64,000 nt of DNA, taken from the NCBI RefSeq assembly GCF_902806455.1, contig NZ_CADCWQ010000001.1:372001-436000 (forward strand), given 5' to 3'. The stretch's first letter is position 1; each line of letters opens with the position of its first letter. The notes below the pieces were generated by a model, which saw only the letters and a program-made list of their open reading frames with translations, was not told the DNA's origin and ran no database searches. Made by a program: the position numbers and the translations under genes. This DNA is from Virgibacillus doumboii. GTDB lineage: Bacteria > Bacillota > Bacilli > Bacillales > Amphibacillaceae. Shown one piece after another: positions 41,721 through 50,926 of this stretch.

Positions 41721-42677
41721 ATGAACCAAACGAACGAATCTCGTGCAGTCTACTCTCCGACCAATGTACCTGATGAATGGTTTAAATGGAAGGAAAAAGA
41801 ACGTGGGGCAGCGGAAACCGTAGCAAGACCATCCCTTTCCTACTGGCAGGACGCGTGGAAGCGCCTCAGGAAAAACAAAATAGCGATGTCAGGGCTGATT
41901 TTTTTAATTTTGTTAGGCGTTATGGCGATTATCGGCCCAATGCTGTCACCGTACTCTGTAGGGGCACAGGATAGACCAAACCAGTTTCTGCCCCCATCAG
42001 CAGCACATTGGTTTGGCACTGATTCGCTTGGGCGCGATGTGTTTACCAGGACATGGTACGGTGCACGAATTTCGCTGACCGTCGGGCTGGTGGCTGCGTT
42101 AATCGATTTTTTTATCGGGGTTATTTATGGCGGCATTTCCGGTTATAAAGGCGGTCGAACGGATGAAATTATGATGCGCATTATTGAAGTGTTGTATGGG
42201 CTGCCATATTTGCTCGTTGTTATTTTACTGCTCGTTGTCCTGGGACCGAGCCTGTTTACCATTATTCTTGCGCTCTCCGTGACAGGGTGGGTCGGCATGG
42301 CCAGGATAGTCCGCGGCCAGGTTCTGCAAATTAAAAACTTTGAATTTGTTCTTGCATCCAAATCATTTGGGACAAAAACATGGCGGATTATCCGTAAAAA
42401 TTTGCTGCCAAACACAATGGGTCCGATTATTGTTCAGATGACGTTAACGGTACCGACTGCTATCTTCGCGGAGGCGTTTCTGAGCTTTCTTGGGCTAGGA
42501 ATCCAATCACCATACGCAAGCTGGGGTGTTATGGCAGATGATGCATTGGGGGCAATTTTATCCGGCTACTGGTGGACATTATTTTTCCCGGCTTTCTTTA
42601 TTTCGTTTACGATGTTTGCTTTTAACGTACTAGGTGACGGGCTTCAGGATGCACTTGATCCGAAGCTGAGGAAGTAG
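41721..42677 (+). CDS. dppC: Dipeptide/oligopeptide ABC transporter permease DppC
   Basis: The 318-residue permease has the DppC-type N-terminal extension with YWQDAWKRLRKNKIAMSGLI, HWFGTDSLGRDVFTR near 95 and the EAA loop LASKSFGTKTWRIIRKNLLP near 213. It starts two bases after dppB. Confidence 0.95.
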   Translation: MNQTNESRAVYSPTNVPDEWFKWKEKERGAAETVARPSLSYWQDAWKRLRKNKIAMSGLIFLILLGVMAIIGPMLSPYSVGAQDRPNQFLPPSAAHWFGTDSLGRDVFTRTWYGARISLTVGLVAALIDFFIGVIYGGISGYKGGRTDEIMMRIIEVLYGLPYLLVVILLLVVLGPSLFTIILALSVTGWVGMARIVRGQVLQIKNFEFVLASKSFGTKTWRIIRKNLLPNTMGPIIVQMTLTVPTAIFAEAFLSFLGLGIQSPYASWGVMADDALGAILSGYWWTLFFPAFFISFTMFAFNVLGDGLQDALDPKLRK

Positions 42678-42686
42678 GTGACATAG

Positions 42687-43691
42687 ATGGAAAAAATTCT
42701 CGATGTTCGAGATCTGCACGTTACATTTTCTACATATGGCGGAACGGTCAAAGCGGTACGAGGGGTGAATTTTCATGTAAATAAAGGAGAAACCCTCGCG
42801 ATTGTCGGTGAATCCGGATGCGGGAAAAGTGTTACATCCAACGCGATTATGCGTCTGATTCCCGATCCGCCTGGCAAAATTTCGAATGGAACGATCGAAT
42901 TTAATGGAAAAGAACTGACCCGCCTTCCGGAAAAAGAAATGCGGTCGATCCGCGGCGTTGATATCTCCATGATTTTCCAGGATCCGATGACCGCATTAAA
43001 TCCGACACTGACGATTGGAACTCAGTTAATTGAAGGACTGCAGCAGCATCATAAAACCTCACATGCTGACGCAAAAGAAAAAGCACTTGAAATGATGAAG
43101 CTGGTAGGTATTCCAAATCCCGAGGAACGATTTAAGCAATACCCACACCAGTTCAGCGGCGGGATGCGGCAGCGGATCGTCATTGCGATTGCATTAATTT
43201 GTGAGCCGGAACTGCTCATTGCCGACGAACCGACAACCGCGCTTGATGTAACGATCCAGGCACAAATCCTTGAGCTGTTTGGCAAAATTCAGGAACAAAC
43301 GGGGGTATCGATTATTTTGATTACACACGATTTGGGGGTGGTTGCCAAAATTGCCAATCGGATTGCCGTCATGTATGCAGGAAAGATTGTTGAAGTTGGC
43401 ACAAGAAGGGAGATTTTTTACAATCCGGAACACCCCTATACAAAAGGGTTATTAAAATCGGTTCCGCGCCTCGATGTGAAAGGGGAAAAATTAACCCCGA
43501 TTGCCGGAACACCACCAGATTTATTCTCACCTCCACAGGGTTGTCCTTTTGCAGCAAGATGCCCATTTGTCATGGAGGTGTGTGATAAAGTTTACCCTGC
43601 TCATACCGAGCTCAGTGAGTCCCATCAAGTGGATTGCTGGCTGCAGGATGAACGGGCAAAACAGCTTTTGAAAAGCACAACAGCAAACTAA
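42687..43691 (+). CDS. dppD: Peptide ABC transporter ATP-binding protein DppD
   Basis: The 334-residue ATPase has Walker A GESGCGKSVTSN near residue 40, signature FSGGMRQRIV near 155, Walker B LLIADEPTTALD, and the C-terminal cysteine-rich oligopeptide/dipeptide transporter domain (CPFAARCPF). This tail binds an iron-sulphur cluster in some relatives. Partner ATPase DppF is at 48398. Confidence 0.95.
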   Translation: MEKILDVRDLHVTFSTYGGTVKAVRGVNFHVNKGETLAIVGESGCGKSVTSNAIMRLIPDPPGKISNGTIEFNGKELTRLPEKEMRSIRGVDISMIFQDPMTALNPTLTIGTQLIEGLQQHHKTSHADAKEKALEMMKLVGIPNPEERFKQYPHQFSGGMRQRIVIAIALICEPELLIADEPTTALDVTIQAQILELFGKIQEQTGVSIILITHDLGVVAKIANRIAVMYAGKIVEVGTRREIFYNPEHPYTKGLLKSVPRLDVKGEKLTPIAGTPPDLFSPPQGCPFAARCPFVMEVCDKVYPAHTELSESHQVDCWLQDERAKQLLKSTTAN

Positions 43692-43712
43692 TGACAAGGG
43701 GGAAGTAAAAGA

Positions 43713-45344
43713 ATGAAGAAATGGCTTTTGTTACTCATTTCTATTTTAACCATCATTGCGCTGGCAGCATGTACAACGACCGGTGGCGGTGAAGAGGGCA
43801 GTGAAGATGGAAAAAACTCAGGATCAGACAATACGGAAGAAAAGGTATTACGCATGAACAATGGGGAAGAACCGACGTCACTAAACCCGCCGATTGGGTT
43901 TGATACGGTCTCATGGAATGCCCTGAACAACCTGATGGAAGGTCTCACACGTTTAGGAAAAAATGATAAGCCACAGCCGGCAATCGCCGAAGACTGGGAC
44001 ATTTCCGAGGATGGGAAAACATACACATTCTATCTTCGGGATAATGCAAACTGGTCAAACGGTGATCCGGTAACCGCCCAGGACTTTGTGTACGCCTGGA
44101 AACAGCTTTTGAATCCTGAAACAGGGGCAGCACCAGCATTTTTAGGTTATTTTATTGAAGGCGGCGAAGCGTATAACACCGGTGAAGGTTCAGCAGATGA
44201 TGTAGCGGTAAAAGCAGTGGACGACAAAACATTTGAAGTAACACTTAAAGCACCGACAGGATTTTTCCTGCACGTAATCACAAACCCGGCATTTTTCCCG
44301 GTTAACGCAGAAGTTGCCAAGGAAAATCCGGAATGGCATACCGAAGCAGATACGTTTGTTGCCAACGGTCCATTCAAACTCGAATCGTGGAAGCATGAAA
44401 GTGAAATGGTCATGGTGAAGAATGATCAATACTGGGATAAAGATGCAGTAAATCTTGATAAAATTCACTGGGCAATGGTCAATGATCCAAACACGGAATA
44501 CCAGATGTTTGAAAGCGGCGAGCTTGATATGACCGGAATCCCGTCTGACATGGCTGATCAGCTGATTGATGGGGAGAATGTCGTAATCGAAGAACAGGCG
44601 GGATTATATTTTTACCGCTTTAATGTAAACAAAGAACCATTCACGAATAAGAAAATCCGCAAAGCATTCGCACTGGCAATCAACCAGCAGGATATCGTTG
44701 ATTACGTAACGAAGAATAAAGAAGAGGCAGCAAAAGGGTTTGTATCACCAGGTTTTGTCGGACCGAATGGCAAGGACTTCCGCGAAGTAAATGGCGACCT
44801 TGTGCAGTTCGATCCGGAGAAGGCAAAAAAATTACTGGAAGAAGGTATGGCCGAAGAAGGCTATGATAAGCTGCCGGAAGTGACCCTGTCATATAATACA
44901 AGTGAATCACACAAAGCAATCGCCGAAACGATGCAGGATATGTACAAAACAAACCTCGGTGTTGATGTGACACTGGAAAATACTGAATGGAACGTCTTCC
45001 TGGAAGCACAAAAAGGTCTTGAGCACCAGCTTTCACGAAGCTCATTTATCTTTGACTACGGCGACCCGGTCAACTTCCTGGAAAGCTTTATCACAGGCTC
45101 CACCATGAACCGCACCGGATGGTCAAACGAGGAATACGACAAACTGATTTCCCAGGCCAAACAGGAAACAGACGAACAAAAACGCTGGGAAATGATGTAT
45201 GAAGCTGAAAAACTGCTGGCTGAAGAAATGCCTATATTCCCGATTCATTATTATAACCAGGTCTTCATATATAAGGATTATGTGAAGGGTGTTGTGCGCC
45301 ACCCGGTTGGGTATGTTGAGCTGAAGTGGGCGGATGTGGAGTAG
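43713..45344 (+). CDS. dppE: Peptide-binding lipoprotein DppE (SBP family 5)
   Basis: The 543-residue extracellular receptor has a lipoprotein signal (LAAC, cysteine at 20), a Gly/Ser/Glu linker and the family-5 solute-binding fold (LNPPIGFDTVSWN, PQPAIAEDW, and W/Y-rich C-terminus). By context it binds murein tripeptides or dipeptides for DppBCDF. RBS AAGGGGGAAGT. Confidence 0.94.
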   Translation: MKKWLLLLISILTIIALAACTTTGGGEEGSEDGKNSGSDNTEEKVLRMNNGEEPTSLNPPIGFDTVSWNALNNLMEGLTRLGKNDKPQPAIAEDWDISEDGKTYTFYLRDNANWSNGDPVTAQDFVYAWKQLLNPETGAAPAFLGYFIEGGEAYNTGEGSADDVAVKAVDDKTFEVTLKAPTGFFLHVITNPAFFPVNAEVAKENPEWHTEADTFVANGPFKLESWKHESEMVMVKNDQYWDKDAVNLDKIHWAMVNDPNTEYQMFESGELDMTGIPSDMADQLIDGENVVIEEQAGLYFYRFNVNKEPFTNKKIRKAFALAINQQDIVDYVTKNKEEAAKGFVSPGFVGPNGKDFREVNGDLVQFDPEKAKKLLEEGMAEEGYDKLPEVTLSYNTSESHKAIAETMQDMYKTNLGVDVTLENTEWNVFLEAQKGLEHQLSRSSFIFDYGDPVNFLESFITGSTMNRTGWSNEEYDKLISQAKQETDEQKRWEMMYEAEKLLAEEMPIFPIHYYNQVFIYKDYVKGVVRHPVGYVELKWADVE

Positions 45345-45421
45345 CGGGATTTAGGAGCCCGGTGCGGAAGCGCATTAAAATTCATGTGCGGATTAGCATC
45401 AAAACGAGCGAGATTGCACCC

Positions 45422-45586
45422 ACTTGCGCGACAATACGCCCAACTCGCGCAATAACCGGGCCAACTCGCGCGACAACACACACACTTGCGCAATAACCGG
45501 GTTTACTCGCGCGACACACGCACCCACTCGCGCGACACCGCACCCACTCGCGCGACACCGCACAAACTCGCGCGACACCGCATCCA
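45422..45586. repeat. Tandem array, eight 20-21-bp units (ACTCGCGCGACAA family)
   Basis: Eight units with the core ACTYGCGCRACA repeat every 20-21 bp; the last three are almost identical (GCGCGACACCGCA). Same family as 20932-21127. Located between dppE and the terminator-like hairpin before ldcA; no gene in 45345-45664. Confidence 0.9.
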
Positions 45587-45591
45587 TTTAT

Positions 45592-45637
45592 AAAGAAGGA
45601 ATGGCTCACGACAAGGCCAGTCCTTCTTTCCACATTT
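45592..45637 (+). terminator. Terminator after dppE and repeat array
   Basis: AAAGAAGGA (45592-45600) pairs with TCCTTCTTT (45621-45629), extended by TGGC/GCCA, followed by a loose T-rich tail. ldcA starts 28 bp further. Confidence 0.65.
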
Positions 45638-45664
45638 TTATCAATATAGAAAAGAGGGTTAGTC

Positions 45665-46585
45665 ATGATGAAACCGCAACACCTGAAGACTGGCGATACG
45701 ATTGGGATTATTGCTCCGGCAAGCCCTATCAGGATGGAACGCCTTAATCGCGCCATTCCTTTTTTTAAAAACATGGGACTAAATATAAAGCTCGGCAGAC
45801 ACATTAATCAAGTCCACGGTTATTTAGCAGGAACAGATGAACAGCGCCTGGCCGATTTTCATTATATGGTTGCCGATCCCAATATTAAGGCGATTTTTTT
45901 CGCCCGGGGTGGTTATGGCACAGGGAGAATTGCTGATGATATTGATTACCATCTGATCAGACAGAACCCTAAAATTATGTGGGGGTACAGCGACATTACT
46001 TATTTACATACAGCAATACGGCAGGAAACAGGCCTCATCACTTTCCATGGGCCAATGCCTGCATCCGATATTGCGGATGATGATTTCGATCAGTTATCCG
46101 CCCAATTATTTCAGCAGCTGTTCAGACCCGCTAAACTAACCTACACCGAAGCTATTTCGCCGCTAAACGAGATAAATTCAGGCGAAGCGGCAGGGGAGTT
46201 GGTTGGCGGCAACTTGTCATTACTGGTCAGCACACTTGGCACCGACTACGAGCTGGATACAAACGGAAAACTTCTTTTACTGGAGGATATTGGCGAGGAG
46301 CCTTACCGGGTCGATGCAATGCTCAATCAACTGAAGCTAGCTGGTAAGTTACATGAAGCAACAGGCATTATTGTCGGTGATTTTGCCAAGGCCGAACCGA
46401 TAAAAGAAAAGCCGTCCCTGACATTGGAACAGGTTTTTCATCATTATTTTGCCGACTTGCCGTGTCCAGTTCTGTCAGGATTTAAAATTGGCCACTGCTT
46501 CCCGCATTTTTGCGTGCCCCTCGGTGCAGCGGCTGAATTGTCTTCGGTAAATAAATCATTGACTATCGAAGCGGGAGTGAAGTAA
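45665..46585 (+). CDS. ldcA: Muramoyltetrapeptide LD-carboxypeptidase (S66 family, LdcA/YkfA)
   Basis: The 306-residue serine peptidase has nucleophile S109 in GYSDIT, a downstream Glu in LLLEDIGEEPYRVD near 220 and a His in GHCFPHFCVPLG near 280. It removes the terminal D-Ala from murein tetrapeptides during recycling. It is the YkfA counterpart in this dpp-ykf cluster. AAAGAGGG precedes ATG 45665; the next codon is also ATG. Confidence 0.93.
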   Translation: MMKPQHLKTGDTIGIIAPASPIRMERLNRAIPFFKNMGLNIKLGRHINQVHGYLAGTDEQRLADFHYMVADPNIKAIFFARGGYGTGRIADDIDYHLIRQNPKIMWGYSDITYLHTAIRQETGLITFHGPMPASDIADDDFDQLSAQLFQQLFRPAKLTYTEAISPLNEINSGEAAGELVGGNLSLLVSTLGTDYELDTNGKLLLLEDIGEEPYRVDAMLNQLKLAGKLHEATGIIVGDFAKAEPIKEKPSLTLEQVFHHYFADLPCPVLSGFKIGHCFPHFCVPLGAAAELSSVNKSLTIEAGVK

Positions 46586-46810
46586 CCAGATTGCTAAGCT
46601 TATTTTTATAATGCATAAAAGATATAACCTGCTTAACTACTATGAAAAAGTTTCATGCTCCCAGAAAAGATTGCTATCGGGCTGCAGGGTCTCACCGATG
46701 TCTTAGCTACCATTAGAAGGAAGGCCGACTAAAAGCGGGCATCAGCATACCCTAATTAAGGTGTATGTATTCCTCTCTGCTTAAATTTGCTATTGTTGGA
46801 TTAGAGATTA

Positions 46811-47122
46811 TCGTGAAGAACCCTCTCACGAAGAAAAGGAGACCGAATTAAGCTAGGAATCCTCGTGAGGAACGCTCTCACGAAGAAAAGAAGACCGATT
46901 TAAGCTGGGAATCCTCGTGAGGAACGCTCTCACGAAGAAAAGAAGACCGAATTAAGCTAGGAATCCTCGTGAAGAACCCTCTCACGAAGAAAAGGAGACC
47001 GAATTAAGCTAGGAATCCTCGTGAGGAACGCTCTCACGAAGAAAAGGAGTCCAATTTAAACTAGAAATCCCCATGAGGAGCGTTCCCTCTATGAAAAAGA
47101 GATTGATTTAGGCTAGCCATAG
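46811..47122. repeat. Tandem array, six 52-bp units (CTCACGA superfamily, reverse orientation)
   Basis: Units start at 46811, 46863, 46915, 46967, 47019 and 47071 (the last decayed), each 52 bp. The inverted pair TCGTGAG...CTCACGA inside each unit can form a hairpin. The reverse complement aligns with the 15263 and 60805 arrays. It sits in an 857-bp gene-free stretch (46586-47442) between ldcA and the NlpC/P60 gene, where ykfB would be expected. Outside the array I see no convincing gene or element; a 23-codon frame at 47287 is not supported. Confidence 0.92.
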
Positions 47123-47442
47123 TATCATTCTGCTATAGATACCCCGAAATAATGTAAAGGGTGCGTGTTCTTAGTATGAATAGGATAAACGAAAATCGAA
47201 ATAGGCTTATATAAGGTTGCAGTGACCAAATAAGAAATGAAAATCCCGGTACAAAATTGCTTTTTTCAGGAGGTCATACAGAAACTATGGCTAGGAAAGC
47301 TTTCCAGTTGCGTGGTCAGAGAGTCTCGCCAACTGTTACTAATCAGATTTATTTTTAGTTCGTATTTAGTGTCAACTACGAAGTGAAAAGAGCATCAAAA
47401 CTTACAAAAAGAAACTTCTACAACCATAAGGGGGAACATAAC

Positions 47443-48405
47443 ATGACTGAACAAACGTTTGAACAATTTTCCGATGAACTGTGGGTTGCCGCCGTACAGG
47501 TCGCGACAGTGTGGACATCGCCATCATCTGCCCGTGAACTGGATACCCCAAGCCTAACCAACCCAACAGACATCGATAAATGGATTGCAGGTCTCACATA
47601 CGAAACAAATGTGGCGCTGTGTGATGAAAACCGTGTGCAGACGCAACTACTGTACGGTGAGCCGGTAATCGTAACCGACATAAAAGATGACTGGGCACAC
47701 GTTGTCATTCCATCACAGCCTTCCAAAAAGGATGGGCGCGGGTATCCGGGCTGGGTTCCATTAAGGCAGCTTAAAAAAGAACGCACACAGGACTGGCTCA
47801 CGGATTACGCAGCTGCAGTAACCAGTGACAAAACATGGCTCCAGACAGAATCCGGTGACAACGTTATCAAACTGAGCTACATGTCGACGTTGCCGGTAAT
47901 CGCGGAGCATCCTGATCAAATAGAAGTCCACACCCCGGACGGCGCACTTTTTTTACCAAAATCAGCAGCGATGACCTACCAGACCGACAAAGGACCCGCC
48001 AAGCATCCCGGCACCAAAATCGTCAACGATGCCGAACAATTCCTCGGACTCGATTATTTCTGGGGCGGCATGAGTGCGTTCGGATATGATTGTTCCGGAT
48101 TCGTCTACAACATGCATAAAGCTAACGGATACGTGATTCCGCGTGACGCCGGTGACCAGGCACAATCTGGCAAAAAAATCCCCTACGACCAGCTCGAACC
48201 GGGCGACTTGATTTTTTTTGCCTATGAAGAGGGGAAAGGCAGACTGCACCATGTCGGATTCTATTATGGTAACGGAAAAATGCTCCACTCCCCGCAAACA
48301 GGAAAAGGAATTGAAATGATCGACATAAAAGGAACCAAGTACGAAAAAGAGCTTTGTGCGGCCACACGCTACTGGCAGCAAATGGGGGAAAAAAACAATG
48401 GATGA
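47443..48405 (+). CDS. ykfC: NlpC/P60 gamma-D-glutamyl-L-diamino acid endopeptidase (YkfC-like)
   Basis: The 320-residue cysteine peptidase has two SH3b-like regions (about 10-185) and a C-terminal NlpC/P60 domain with nucleophile C217 (YDCSGFVY) and histidine in RLHHVGFYYGNGKMLHS. B. subtilis YkfC cleaves L-Ala-gamma-D-Glu peptides in the cytoplasm. No signal peptide is seen, consistent with that. ATG 47443 follows AAGGGGGAAC. Its end overlaps dppF by eight bases. Confidence 0.92.
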   Translation: MTEQTFEQFSDELWVAAVQVATVWTSPSSARELDTPSLTNPTDIDKWIAGLTYETNVALCDENRVQTQLLYGEPVIVTDIKDDWAHVVIPSQPSKKDGRGYPGWVPLRQLKKERTQDWLTDYAAAVTSDKTWLQTESGDNVIKLSYMSTLPVIAEHPDQIEVHTPDGALFLPKSAAMTYQTDKGPAKHPGTKIVNDAEQFLGLDYFWGGMSAFGYDCSGFVYNMHKANGYVIPRDAGDQAQSGKKIPYDQLEPGDLIFFAYEEGKGRLHHVGFYYGNGKMLHSPQTGKGIEMIDIKGTKYEKELCAATRYWQQMGEKNNG

Positions 48406-49426
48406 TAAAATTTTGCAAATCAGCGGGCTTCGCAAATATTTTAATATGGGAAAAGGTCGAACCCTTCAGGCTGTCAATGATGTCACGTTTCATGTCAATA
48501 AAGGGGAAACATTCGGTCTTGTCGGCGAATCTGGCTGCGGGAAAACGACGATTGGCCGCACAATTATGGGACTTTATGACAAAACAGCTGGCGATGTTAT
48601 TTACGACGGCAGGAACGTTCATGACCTTGATGACAAGGAGCGGTTTAAATTCTACCGCAGCATGCAAATGATTTTTCAGGACCCGTATGCGTCGCTGAAT
48701 CCACGGTCAACGGTTAAAGAAGTTATCGCCGAGCCGATGGAAGTCCATGGCATGTTTCCAAAAAAGAAGGAGCAGCTTGACCGCGTTTATCAGTTGTTGG
48801 AGGAAGTTGGTTTAAACCGGGAGCACGCCAATCGTTATCCACACGAATTCAGCGGTGGACAGCGTCAGCGGATCGGCATCGCCCGTGCGTTGGCACTCGA
48901 CCCGGATTTCATCATTGCCGATGAACCAATCTCAGCACTGGATGTGTCCGTCCAGGCCCAGGTCGTCAATTTATTAAAAGAATTACAGGATGAAAAGGGA
49001 CTGACCTTCTTATTTATCGCCCATGATCTGTCAATGGTCAAGCAGATTTCCGACCGGATTGGTGTCATGTATTTGGGAAACATGGCCGAACTGACGACGA
49101 GCGACGCACTCTATGAAAACCCGCTCCATCCATATACACAAGCTCTATTATCCGCGATTCCGATTCCCGACCCGGATATCGAGGATTCAAGAGAGCGGAT
49201 AATTCTCGATGGCGATTTGCCGAGTCCAGTCAATCCGCCAAGCGGGTGCGTGTTCCGTACCCGCTGTCCAATGGCAATGGAAGTTTGTTCAGTAAAGACA
49301 CCCCAATGGCAGGAAGTTGAAAAAGATCATTACGTTGCCTGTCACCTGTACGATGAGACATTGGAGGAGAGTGAGCGCCAGTCCGTTAAAAATAATAGAG
49401 TCATCGAGGAACCTGTGCACGAATAA
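48398..49426 (+). CDS. dppF: Peptide ABC transporter ATP-binding protein DppF (YkfD)
   Basis: The 342-residue ATPase has Walker A GESGCGKTTIGR near residue 46, signature FSGGQRQRIG near 155, Walker B FIIADEPISALD, and the C-terminal CVFRTRCPMAMEVC. It is the second ATPase for DppBC, placed last as in the B. subtilis dpp-ykf operon (ykfD). ATG 48398 lies inside the end of ykfC after GGGGGA. A terminator overlaps the stop. Confidence 0.95.
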   Translation: MDDKILQISGLRKYFNMGKGRTLQAVNDVTFHVNKGETFGLVGESGCGKTTIGRTIMGLYDKTAGDVIYDGRNVHDLDDKERFKFYRSMQMIFQDPYASLNPRSTVKEVIAEPMEVHGMFPKKKEQLDRVYQLLEEVGLNREHANRYPHEFSGGQRQRIGIARALALDPDFIIADEPISALDVSVQAQVVNLLKELQDEKGLTFLFIAHDLSMVKQISDRIGVMYLGNMAELTTSDALYENPLHPYTQALLSAIPIPDPDIEDSRERIILDGDLPSPVNPPSGCVFRTRCPMAMEVCSVKTPQWQEVEKDHYVACHLYDETLEESERQSVKNNRVIEEPVHE

Positions 49427-49444
49427 TACTGCACAGGTTTTTTA
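49410..49444 (+). terminator. Terminator after dppF
   Basis: AACCTGTGCA (49410-49419) and TGCACAGGTT (49430-49439) form a perfect stem with a T-run; the stem includes the last codons and the stop lies in the loop. Confidence 0.9.
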
Positions 49445-49540
49445 AATCTCTGGTTCTATTGTTTTCATTACCATAATAAATTTAATAGTAGGAATGCTAG
49501 AAAGGCTCACAACATAAACATGATGGTAAGGAGGCAGGTA

Positions 49541-50665
49541 ATGAATAACAATAAAAATCTACCCAAAGCATGGAAAAAGAAAAAGCAGTCAAAAGGCGAA
49601 AAAATGCACTTACTCCAAAAAAATAAACGACCAGTCAACCTTAATAGCTCATCCGCATCATGGAAAATACTGGGGATTGTATTTCTGGCAAGCTTAATAA
49701 CAATCATTCTAGTCATTCCGTCAGTAATCGTTGTCCCGTATGTTTCGGATGATAAACAGCAGGATGTGACAGAGGAAAAAGAATCCGGCAGTCAAGTCGA
49801 GATTGCTATGGGGGATTCACCGTTTTCTGTCGCGGTAATGCGGTCGGACACCGAAAAAGTCGAAAATGTTCCCCTTGAAACGTATGTCGCACGGGTTGTA
49901 GCCTCTGAAACACCGGCAGAGTTTGAAATGGAAGCACTAAAAGCCCAGGCGCTTGCTGCCAGAACATATATTGTCAACCGCATGCTGCATCAGGGTGATT
50001 CAAAAAAACCGGATGTGGGGGATACCATATATGACCAGGTCTACCACAATAAACAGGAACTGCAGGAAATAAAGGGTGATAAATACGAAGAGGAAATGAG
50101 CAAAATCAAAAAGGCAGTCGCTGCAACTAAAGGAGAAATAGTAACCTATGAAAGTGCACCAATCACGCCGGCATTTTTTTCAACAAGTAACGGATACACC
50201 GAAAACTCGGAGGATTACTGGAAAAACAAGGTCCCTTATTTGCGCAGTGTGAAAAGCCCCTGGGATGTTGATACACCAAAATACCTTGACCAGAAAATAT
50301 TCACAATCGGGGAAGTGGAGGAAAAGCTTCAGGTTGACCTGCCAAATCAGAAAACACTTGCAATGGAAATTACACGGACAGAAGGGAAACGGGTGGATCA
50401 ATTAAAAGTAGCTGACAAAACATATTCAGGCCGAAAAGTGCGTGAGAAGCTGAAACTGCGTTCAAGTGATTTCACCATTGAACAGAAAAACAACCATCTG
50501 ATTTTTACAACAGAAGGCTACGGCCATGGAATCGGCATGAGTCAATATGGCGCAAACGGCATGGCGAAAGCAGGAAAAAGTTATAAGGATATTGTTAAGC
50601 ATTATTATCAAGGTGTGGAAGTCAGCACCTTGAATGATACCGCACCGACACTGGTTGCAAAATAA
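49541..50665 (+). CDS. spoIID: Stage II sporulation protein D
   Basis: The 374-residue lytic transglycosylase of the engulfment machine (with SpoIIM and SpoIIP) is membrane-anchored by one helix (about 45-68). The catalytic Glu lies in ARVVASETPAEF near 130. The SpoIID signature HGIGMSQYGANGMA is near the C-terminus. I start at ATG 49541, six bases after AGGAGG. A perfect 15-bp terminator follows. The longer basic N-terminus than in B. subtilis is unremarkable. Confidence 0.95.
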   Translation: MNNNKNLPKAWKKKKQSKGEKMHLLQKNKRPVNLNSSSASWKILGIVFLASLITIILVIPSVIVVPYVSDDKQQDVTEEKESGSQVEIAMGDSPFSVAVMRSDTEKVENVPLETYVARVVASETPAEFEMEALKAQALAARTYIVNRMLHQGDSKKPDVGDTIYDQVYHNKQELQEIKGDKYEEEMSKIKKAVAATKGEIVTYESAPITPAFFSTSNGYTENSEDYWKNKVPYLRSVKSPWDVDTPKYLDQKIFTIGEVEEKLQVDLPNQKTLAMEITRTEGKRVDQLKVADKTYSGRKVREKLKLRSSDFTIEQKNNHLIFTTEGYGHGIGMSQYGANGMAKAGKSYKDIVKHYYQGVEVSTLNDTAPTLVAK

Positions 50666-50667
50666 AT

Positions 50668-50704
50668 GCAAAAGCCCTGAGCTTATTTCGCTCAGGGCTT
50701 TTGC
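50668..50704 (+). terminator. Terminator after spoIID
   Basis: GCAAAAGCCCTGAGC (50668-50682) and GCTCAGGGCTTTTGC (50690-50704) form a perfect 15-bp stem; the T-run is inside the 3' arm. Confidence 0.92.
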
Positions 50705-50724
50705 CGGTTCATGGATGCGGTTCA

Positions 50725-50812
50725 TGGGGACAGGCACCGCGGTCCAGCCTGCAAATCTGTCAGCCAGCCTAACCGTTTCTCCAGTTGCCAACATCCCTGT
50801 CCTCTTGGTCCA
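50725..50812. repeat. REP-like GGGACAGG element between spoIID and spoIIQ
   Basis: GGGGACAGGCACCGCGGTCC at 50726 and an inverted CATCCCTGTCCTCTTGGTCC at 50792 form two opposed half-elements about 45 bp apart. They resemble the elements at 4271-4320 and 59973-60030. Confidence 0.5.
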
Positions 50813-50876
50813 AATGCTTAATTTTCCCTCTATCAGCCAAAAAATACATAAAAAGTGGAAATTTTTTTTATAAAAT

Positions 50877-50905
50877 GTATATATTTTGACTTTTCTGCTC
50901 AGAAT
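50877..50905 (+). promoter_or_regulatory. Sigma-F-type promoter of spoIIQ
   Basis: GTATA (50877-50881), exactly 15 bp, then GCTCAGAAT (50897-50905) matches the sigma-F pattern GYWTA-N15-GGnRAnAnT with one mismatch. spoIIQ is a sigma-F gene in B. subtilis. Confidence 0.6.
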
Positions 50906-50926
50906 GGTTGTTGAGGTGATGACATT

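Noticed and set aside
45382..45804. Cys/Arg/Ala-rich frame on the minus strand before ldcA
   Set aside because: Generated by the ACTCGCGC repeat and antisense to the ldcA start.
47287..47358. 23-codon frame MARKAFQLRGQRVSPTVTNQIYF
   Set aside because: Spacing from AGGAGG is too long and nothing supports the product.
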